This document shows positions 23,179-64,000 of a DNA stretch of 64,000 nucleotides, piece after piece (within the stretch, counting starts at the first letter, position 1; every line of letters starts with the position of its first letter). The DNA comes from Ascaris suum (taxonomy: Eukaryota > Nematoda > Chromadorea > Rhabditida > Ascarididae). Position numbers and translations under genes: made by a program. The stretch lies in assembly GCA_013433145.1 (NCBI GenBank), contig CM024170.1, forward strand, positions 2,375,459 to 2,439,458, in the 5' to 3' direction. The notes under the pieces were generated by a model that saw only the letters and a program-made list of their open reading frames with translations, did no database searches and was not told the origin of the DNA.

Positions 23179-24592
23179 AGACATAGGAAGTGAAAAATGT
23201 TTTTCTCAGCATAAATTCACAGTGTTATTTCCACCAGATGCACAATAACCTTTCAAAATGTGGCTGACAATTTCTGCGCAAGAAATATTTCGTTTTGATT
23301 GTGTTAGAGGATTTTTTTTATAACCTGAAGTTACAATCATTATCAATGACGGATGAAAATCGGCTGCCACTTATCAAACGGTAGCGATTTGAATCATCAG
23401 AGAAGAGACTGTTAGAGGTGAAACAATAGAAAACAAAACAAAACGAACAAAAAAAAAAGAGTAGATGGGATGCTTAATGATCATATTTCGCAATTATCCA
23501 TTCACTTGTAATAATATAATTCATTTTGTAAAATTTCATTCTATATTATTTATTTTCATGGATATTTCCGGTCAACTGTTCAGTAAAAATGGGAAAAAAA
23601 ATCATCAATTCATCAAAAAAAAAACTTTTAAATTAAGTTGCTTTAACTATGCTCTCAAATTTAGCTTTAATTCTTTCATTTTAATTAATTATGACTAATA
23701 ATTCATCAATTTATTACTCTAAATTTATTATCACCATCGTTTAGTTGAAGTGATAGATATTCTCGTAAAAAATTTGAATATTTCTATTCAAAATTTTTGA
23801 GTTGTAATTGTAAGTTTTTATACTTATGCTTTAATGAAATACGCATAACGTTCATTATGATAGATTCACAATGCCTAATATTCCGAGAAAATATATATGA
23901 ATTAGTTAAATATTTAAATCATGAGGATAGTACAAGTAAATGGTGAATTGCTTAATTACGATGAACAATAACAATCTTTGGAATATCAATTTCTCAAATT
24001 TAACTAAATAAATAGTGTGTGCAAAATGAACGATACACTTTAGCCATTAGCCAATTATTCGATTGGGAATAATTTAGGTAAAATCGAATTTGATTAGATT
24101 ATTCAAGGAATTTCGAGTGTCAGGGATCAGCGATTTTAAGGATGCGAAGTGGTTCCAGTCAGTGCTACATAATTGCTCCCCCGCTCTCCTCCTGCTAAAA
24201 GATAGGAGGGATACGATACGATGATGTTACTTCGGGGACAATAAGTCAAAATGCATCATCCTCTTTCCACCCATCGCTCTATCCCCTCCCCATCCCACAA
24301 AACATAAAGTGCACAATTGAACAAATTTCATCCACGTTGATTTATCAAATTCGCAAAATTGCAATCGAATTTCTTCTTAGTGATATATTCCTATTAGAAA
24401 ATATATTCTCTAGAATTTTCTCATACCAAAAAATCCATAAATTTTTAGTTTATAGACTTTTCTATTAGTGCATCGTCATCGTTGTGCATATTTATGTACA
24501 TCAAAAAAAAGAGGAGCGATAAGAAGAGAAACCGGAAAACGTTCAAAGCTTAAACAGCAGAGGATTCAATGACGTTTTATACGATACGGAGG

Positions 24593-24864
24593 CTATTGGT
24601 GAGAGTTGCGCATTCCTAAGTCGCCAAATACGATTTCTTTCATAGCAATCACAAAAACCAATTCCGTCGTCGCCACATATGCATACGACTCAAATGTGTC
24701 GCTATGTGCGTTCGTGAGAAGACGTTTCATAGCGTGCGGCTCAGGGATGCCCAATAAATTCCTCATCAATCTGGCGCCGTGTTCATTAATGAACAGGCAT
24801 AGGCCCGAGGTTATTGAGGGTCCATGAAAGCCCAATGGAGTTTTCTCTATTGCACTGTCTTTCT
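24593..24864 (-). other. pde-2: Probable pde-2 3' UTR, open in one frame
   Basis: GC content is higher than the flanks and one minus-strand frame is open to about 24593 (segments such as LCLFINEHGARLMRNLLGIP). It is out of phase with the 25504 donor. I find no domain. No AATAAA was found just downstream. Confidence 0.35.
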
Positions 24865-55177
<30,313 letters not shown>

Positions 55178-55377
55178 TTACCTCGTATCAATATGTGAGT
55201 TATGAGGTTCTTAGAATAGAAGGCCTCTTAGAGCGATCATAGATACTACGGAGTTGCGCTTTGTTCAAAGGCAGTAAATGCAATATGATCGCACCTTTGT
55301 AAATATCTTTTTTTTCGTACTAATACAAAGTACAGGGCTTTCTCACACTAAGACAAACCGATGTACATTTGGTGGTA

Positions 55378-55487
<110 letters not shown>

Positions 55488-58400
55488 CTAAGAGCAGCTT
55501 CTTATTTAGATGAAAACTTACATATCATTTACTTTTACAAAAGAAGTACTAATTTAAAGACAATCGTTGATAATCCCGACGCTTTTTGGGCAAGCACTTG
55601 GGATTATTCCAATTTTCAAGCTATTACAGAAAAAAAGAAATTTTTTTCAAGAAAGAGTCCTGTTTTTCACAGCATTATGAATGTCGTCAACGCATAATCG
55701 ATGACGTATTTCGAAGGAAAATCTATTAGAAATGCGAATATGATATTTCGTTTTATTTTTGGCTGATAGATAATATATGTATTTATGAGTGGGTGACGCA
55801 TTTTCGCATATAAACAATTGTTTTTCAAATATGCTTACTATTATGTCATAAAAAAAGTCGAAATAAAAGCAATTATAAATCAAAAAAAAGTTGATTCTAA
55901 AGTTTAAAAAAAAACTAAAAATAAAGTAAGCACAGATTAGTAAAGTTGAAAATGAAGTTGGAAAAGCAGAGTTAAAAAAACATTAATAAGAAAAAAAAAA
56001 GAAAAACAAAACAAGAAAAAAAAATTCATTTTAATTTCTGAGAAATTAATTGGCGAATGAATAAATATGAAGCAATTAAAAAGTTTTTGTGATATGATAA
56101 TTGGCCTCTATTGATAAGCGATAAAATTGATTAAAAAAATTATTGAAAAATTTAATAAATTGAAAAATTTAATCACAAAAAAATGAAAAAACACAGAAAA
56201 ATATGATAGTAAGAATGGAAAAAAAAGATAATTATTGAATGGCAAAAGACTAGTTGAAGAGAAAACAGCAATGTGAGGAGAAAATCGTTGAAAGTAATTG
56301 ACGATCGCAATAAAATCGCGTCTCCTAGCAACTATAAACGCTACTATCGCTCGTACAAACATTCAACGCAAATGCCCACACGTCGACAAGAGTCGAAACG
56401 CATAGTAGTAGCGTAAACGATTGCCAAAAAGTGATCACCAAACGTGATCAAGTCATTAATGCTGTAGAGAATAAATTTCCGATCACATAAAAATCTTACT
56501 GCATTTCGATAGACTCCTCTTGTATGATATACGTGCATAAAGAGCACAAATATCGATGAGAATAAAAAATAAATCACTTGTAAATGAATATTATGAACGA
56601 AAACCTACTTATGGAAATAGATGAACTGTTGATAAGAGTGATTTTTAGTTGACCTCGAGTGTAAATTATAAAAATTTGCATCTCAATGAGTATTAAAGGT
56701 CAAAGGTCATGCGAATTTTCAAGCAGTAAGAAGCGCTATGAGACAGTTGAACAATCGAAAAGATTCTTAACGAGTGAGAAATGTAAAAAATTGAAACAAA
56801 TATATATATTTTCAAAGATGAGTTCACCGAAGCAAGCAAAAAAAAAAGTGAAGCGCACTAAAAATAAACTATCATTCATTAGTGATGATCAAACTTTTGG
56901 GTAGTTATTTTTTGGGTATTAAAATTTCCCAAAATTGTACTTTTCGTTACCCGTTAGAAATCATGGGAACCGCGTTAGTCTCTTTCCCTAAGCTAATCGT
57001 ATATTACCGAGAAGGAAGATTTAAAAAAAAAACAATGAAAATATATCATGGAAAATGAAAACGGACATAGGGAATCCTATGTTAATGAGCTCATTTCCCA
57101 AACAAGTATCAAATCATTATAGACGAGAGCTTTGATTAGAGATTATGCTTCAGCTAGAATATCTCATGGGAATGTGGCCCGTGTCACTCATCATAGTTCA
57201 TCAAATAAACATGTCAAGTTATGATGGAACAGCGATTTTGGAACAATGCCAAAAATGCTTCAAAAAAAAAACCTTCGTAACACTTTCTTTTTGAAGAATT
57301 TTTTTTTTTTTCTTCAACGAAACAACTTTTCACAAATGAAGGGCTCACAACTGAGAAAAAGGCTACGTTGCATATTTCTTTTTCGTTTAATTTAAATAGT
57401 AATTCCCCAAAGAGGAAATTCTTTTTAAAGGCTTTTTTTTTGCTGATTAATGTAAAATCTGAACAAGAGACCTTTCCCCACTCTTATAGAATGGAGTTTA
57501 GATTGCAAATTTGGGCTTTATATATGTGGACATACCATGGATATTGATGGATGCATAGATCGCATTTTACTGGATAAAAGATCCCTTTTGAATGGAAATT
57601 CCTGATGAATAGTATATCGTTTCTCGGAAGTCAAGAAAAACAAAACTCTTTTTCAAGTCGTCACAGATTAGTGAACAATCTTGAAAAGCACTAAAAGCAA
57701 CTCAACAAGAATCTATTGGAAATGGGCAAATAAAATATACTATATATCAAAAATCTCGAATAAAGAACTATTCGAAAATAGAATCGTTCCTTGAGTGAAT
57801 TAGAAATAAAAGCTTTTACTCTCTAAATAAAGCAGATATAGGTAGGAAGTAATCAAGCAAAATATGTAAGTCAACATTTAAATCAACTATAATACTGTTC
57901 AATTATTTGAGTGGTCTTATTGATAAGAAGGAATTGTCAACAAATTCCAAAATATTTTTTGAAGAGTGTTGATAACTGAACGTATGGGAAATTAAACCGA
58001 TCGCACTGACCATGTAATAATCAAAAATCAAAAGTAGTACTTAATGGCAGAGAATAAGCACATACTTCAACAGGTGGTATATTTACAAAAGAAATGGCGC
58101 CTGACGAAAGACCTTATGTTTATCGGCGAATTGACTCATAAATCAATCGTTAGTCAATTCATGAGTACTCCCATTGAAACGAAGAAAAAAATTTTCAAGG
58201 TAAACACATAAATCTAAATTTTTAAATAATTTTTTTTTTTTGCCTTAAAGGAAACAACTATATCTTGATGGAAAGCGGCTCTTAATTGGTAAATGATATG
58301 TGCTGATGTATTTTTTTTTTTTGCTAGTTATATTAGTTTGCTTTTCTCGCTTACCCGCAAGTAACGACGAATGATAATAACGAATGAATTTATTCGCTAG

Positions 58401-59420
58401 AACTTGTAATCTCTTTCTCTTTTATCTAATATCAATGCAAAAAGTCTCTATAAAAATAAATGAAACTAAAAAAAATAATGAGCAGATAAAAATCTTACAT
58501 TTTGCATTTTCAAGTACAAATTATTTCGACACTTATAACAATCAATAGTATATTATTGCGAAAATCGAGTATATTTTCCTGTTTCTGGATGGAATAAGTG
58601 TCATTTTCCAAGTATAGAAATTGAAAAATCGAAAAAGATACACCTCCCTCAGAAGCCAATCAATAAATGCGCTCCTTGAAAAGTGCCATAAATTGCATGC
58701 TTCGGTATAGTTCCAGTAACATAATACTTTCATTCCTCCTCTCTTTGTTCCTCCTTATCTCCTCCCCTCATCTGGAACGTTAAGGATCCAATGAAAACCA
58801 AATAATAAAAATCGGCGAACATAGTGCAACAAAATAGGCAAACCCCTTGTACCATAGTTCGTGTCGGTTCATTAGATTTGAAAAAAATTAAAAACATTTA
58901 AGCTTTGGAAAATTTGCATATATCCAGTAGCGATCAGGTGACCAAAAAACATGTTCTTTATAGATGAGGCTCATTAAAGCATCGAGACATCATTATGCAT
59001 ACTTATGCGCATATACCGACAAACATTCGTTTATGGACATACTACCTATTAAGTTAGAGTGCTTTTTATAAGCGTTGCGTAAATAATGAAATCGCTATCA
59101 GCGTTAAATATTATTACTGAATAAATAAATCAACAAAATTAGTTGCGAAAAGTGAGATTTTTTTTTTTGTGCATTTTAATTTACTAGTCTTTATTGAGAA
59201 TATTGTCGTTCTAGTCGTAGTTCACTTTTATGAAAATTATCTAATCGGTTTGCGTGTGAAATTTTTTCATGCAATGCAAACAAAAAAGATTTTTTTTCAA
59301 ATTTTGCATCGAGGAGAGGAAATTCGATATTGAATAACACGCACGCATTATTTGTATGGGATAATACTTTATGAGATAAGTGTTAGATAACAGAGTTTAT
59401 TCTTTCCTCTCATATAGCAC

Positions 59421-59438
59421 ACATACACATACACACAC

Positions 59439-59470
<32 letters not shown>

Positions 59471-59472
59471 GC
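59421..59472. repeat. (CA)n microsatellite
   Basis: An interrupted CA array with a short TA block inside and GCGC at its end. Confidence 0.95.
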
Positions 59473-59634
59473 GCATAAATCGACCGGTTTCTGTGTATTG
59501 TGCCCTTTAATTCATAGCACTTATTTATGGCGATTATATACGCAATAGCAACGATTAAGGATCTACTCTTTTTGAGCTGTTTGATTCACAATGCTCACAA
59601 ATAAGCTCATCATTTCACCACTTTTTCTCATTTT

Positions 59635-59636
<2 letters not shown>

Positions 59637-59701
<65 letters not shown>
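59637..59701. repeat. (TC)n microsatellite
   Basis: About 65 bp of almost pure CT dinucleotide on the plus strand. Confidence 0.97.
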
Positions 59702-61586
59702 GTTCTTTTAATGTAGCTCTTTATTTGTCTCTTTGATTTCGAAAGAATTCAACGCCAACGCAAAAGCACACAATTCTCGTTAGGGACGTTCGGAGTTAGC
59801 TTTTCGTGCTTAGTAAAAAAAAAAAAATGCTTTCATGATATCCAATAAAACAACTTTATCGGTTTCATATCTCGTCGCTCAATCATAAAAAAATTCCCAA
59901 CTTATATAAATTTCACAAAAATTGACTAGAGTGAATACTATCAAAAAAAAAAAATTAAAAAAAAAATCTCAATTGAAATATTAGCGGATATGAAAATTTA
60001 AAAATCAACTCTTTCCATACTTATCATATAAAAAGAAAAATAAACGCATCTCTTTAACGATGTTTTCAATATCAATTCCTCTAATCATAAAAATATCAAC
60101 AATTTACGCTATTTTATTTAAAGCTTTTTTTTTGCCATTTTAAACTGATCAATAAAGCAATCAAAGTTGATCATTGCAAAAAAAAAGAAAACATCTATCT
60201 CTATCATTAAATTATCCCCCCAAAAATTGGAAATGCCGATGAATAATTCTGTAAGCGAAAGAAATTGCTCTATCAAGAAGGCGCTAAAACGAGTGGAGGA
60301 AAAAAAAACAATTGCTCTAAAGAACATATAGAATAAGAGTAAAGAAAAAGTATTTCTGCTTGAAAAAAAAAGCACTAATAAGCACTAAATGATAAGCGCC
60401 AAAAAGTGATAAGAGAAAATTTAGGAAAGTCAAATCTTTCGTCTTCATCTCATAGGCGAGAAAAACGTTTCCACGATGAACGCTATCATTTTCAATCATA
60501 TAAAAATGCCTACTAATAATAACATCGCTATTTGAATAAAAATATCTCTCTTTTGTTTGTTCATTTTTTGCATCGTAATTTTTCTTTCAGAATATTATTC
60601 AATTCGTTAATCGTCTTTCAATTCTCTACAATTAAATAAAAAACGAGCAAAAAAAAAAATCGTATCTTTCAACGATAGGCGAAAAATTAGCCAATCTAGC
60701 GTTGTAGAATTGAAAATGGCCTATTTAAGAGAAAAATCGATATAAGAAGAGAATACGCAAAGATTGAATTTCGAAAGAAAAAAAGAGGACAAATATCAGA
60801 AAAAACGCCTGAGTTGAATAGAGTTGAAAATGAAAATATGTGCAATCCGTTCAAAAAAATTCCTCTATGGCATTTAATCTATTCGTAGACGATCAGCAAA
60901 TACACTCGTTTGAATTGCTTACGATGGATACCGATCTATGATTGCGCTAATGCTTCTTGAGAGGATTGTCTCCACAATTTTATAGCGCAAACATCTTCTC
61001 ATAAAGCAGGAAAAAAAATACGACATTCGAAAAAGAACAAATGAACAGACTGGTACGATATAGGCGGAATTTGCATTTCACTCATTTGATAAATAAGCTT
61101 TATAAGTTATAAACAAAAATTAAAAATGGGATCTAATGACGTCATAATTTGATTTCTTCAAGCTGTAATTTCGAAAATTTTCCATAAGAAAAGATTTTTT
61201 TGTGCAAAATTGATGAATTGATAGGAATTTATTGCTATATTCATTAGCAAGAGATACTTCGGCATCCCATGTTAGGTTTATGATAAATAGATTGTGCCAG
61301 AAAAAATGGCAAAAAGATACCTAGAGCAAATAAATATGTACCTATGTATGAGGCTTAGTTCACAACTTCATTGGTGATTAGAAAAAATCGTGGGCATTTT
61401 GCATTTTATATTTGCATGTTGCAGATTGATAAACGAGAAAACGGTTAGCGCAATCCGAAAAGATATGCTTTTGGTGATTTAATGAATCGAAATGAAAACC
61501 ATAAGTGATAGTGATAACTGCTATTTTTGCATGGTAAATCGCCAAATGTGGAAAAAACTGGAGAGAAGAAAAAACCTAACTTATAC

Positions 61587-61716
61587 AGGTATCGGGCTTG
61601 TCCATTGTTCAGGATATCGTATATAAACGTTTCAATGCAGTTGGAAAAGATCTTATCACTCAGCATTGCAAATGAAATTGAAGATTGATTAGGCAGTTTA
61701 TCATCGCAATTAATCG
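61587..61716 (-). CDS. pde-2: Candidate pde-2 upstream exon (start of GAF-A)
   Basis: Acceptor TTACCTCACAG, donor ACCT|GTATAAG, length 130 with clean phases (1 in, 2 out). Encodes INCDDKLPNQSSISFAMLSD and KIFSNCIETFIYDILNNGQA, RYL. The amphipathic pattern (ML..KIF....IETFIYDIL) resembles the helix opening GAF-A in PDE2A (LC.ELYD....L..KVLQYL). It lies in the right order and strand. Support is from splicing and pattern only. A plus-strand frame is also open here. Confidence 0.4.
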
Positions 61717-63736
<2,020 letters not shown>

Positions 63737-63921
63737 TATTTCGTATTCTTATTCATCGTCTAGAGCCAATAACGACCTCAGGTCGAAACCACTCGAAAGT
63801 AGTTTGCACCTTACGACTTACTCGTACCAGTTGAGATATTTGAAGTGACGCAGGGTACTTTCGAGTGGTTTCGAGCTGAGATCATCATTAGCACGACGAG
63901 ATGAATAACAGTACGAAATGA
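63737..63921. repeat. Foldback inverted repeat
   Basis: Left arm about 63737-63805 and right arm about 63853-63921 are reverse complements at roughly 80 percent, with a perfect 19-nt core (TCGAAACCACTCGAAAGTA). The loop is about 47 nt. It could be a miniature foldback transposon or a transcribed hairpin. No target-site duplication was identified. Confidence 0.75.
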
Positions 63922-64000
63922 GCTCATCTATGCTTTTTAGTTTCTTTTAAGGGATAATTTTTGTTTTCTTTTTATTGGATGAAATTGAATGCTCTATTTA

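Larger units (their letters stand above)
55490..61586. other. Probable pde-2 5' intronic region, no supported exon
   Basis: The middle of GAF-A should be encoded between 61.6 and 55.2 kb if the 61587 exon is real, but I could not identify it. The sequence is A-rich on the plus strand with simple repeats. Minus-strand frames at 56344-56577 and 58542-58733 do not resemble GAF domains. Confidence 0.4.

Overview
The window looks like a piece of a chromadorean nematode chromosome. It is AT-rich. Introns end in the short U-rich acceptor typical of nematodes (TTTTCAG), some introns are very long, and a likely trans-splice acceptor sits just before one start codon. The protein-coding content is animal-type. 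Two neighbouring genes, a Set1-type histone methyltransferase and a mitochondrial cobalamin adenosyltransferase, correspond to a pair that I recall lying close together on C. elegans chromosome III (set-2 and mmab-1). I cannot name the species. There is no sign of bacterial or organellar DNA.

Layout. (1) About 0.6-6.8 kb, plus strand: the 3' two thirds of a set-2/SETD1 gene, with an N-SET region, SET domain and post-SET motif ending at a clear stop; its 5' end lies outside the window or is not recognisable. (2) 6.8-11.8 kb: intergenic, T-rich, with one unexplained 120-codon ORF and a 42-bp duplication. (3) 11.88-17.60 kb, plus strand: a complete six-exon mmab-1 gene whose exon phases all join. 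(4) 17.6-24.8 kb: between convergent genes, with an orphan exon-like stretch, a 1.7-kb minisatellite of about 51-bp units each centred on a GC hairpin, a possible tRNA-derived fragment, a long (TA)n array, a broken reverse-transcriptase relic on the minus strand and G-rich tracts. (5) 24.87-55.18 kb, minus strand: the GAF-B and catalytic part of a PDE2-type cyclic-nucleotide phosphodiesterase (pde-2). Twelve consecutive exons were reconstructed, plus a short terminal exon, with compatible splice phases and a 15.2-kb intron between two GAF-B exons. (6) 55.2-64 kb: probably the 5' part of the same gene, with one candidate GAF-A exon at 61.6-61.7 kb, many simple repeats and a foldback inverted repeat near the right end.

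Functionally, set-2 is a chromatin (H3K4) methyltransferase, mmab-1 makes adenosylcobalamin for mitochondrial methylmalonyl-CoA mutase, and pde-2 hydrolyses cAMP/cGMP under GAF control. They are not an obvious pathway; their proximity is positional. The strand bias of the non-coding sequence (T-rich left of about 20 kb, A-rich to the right) flips between mmab-1 and pde-2 and agrees with the transcription directions. I therefore read the gene-poor 36-50 kb stretch as pde-2 intron rather than intergenic DNA.

The points most worth a second look are the stop-free 51-bp minisatellite, the candidate alternative last exon inside the giant pde-2 intron (a GAF-only isoform), the low-complexity insertion between the two GAF domains, the reading-frame conflict in set-2, the degenerate reverse transcriptase and the terminal foldback. 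I did not find a clearly new system.
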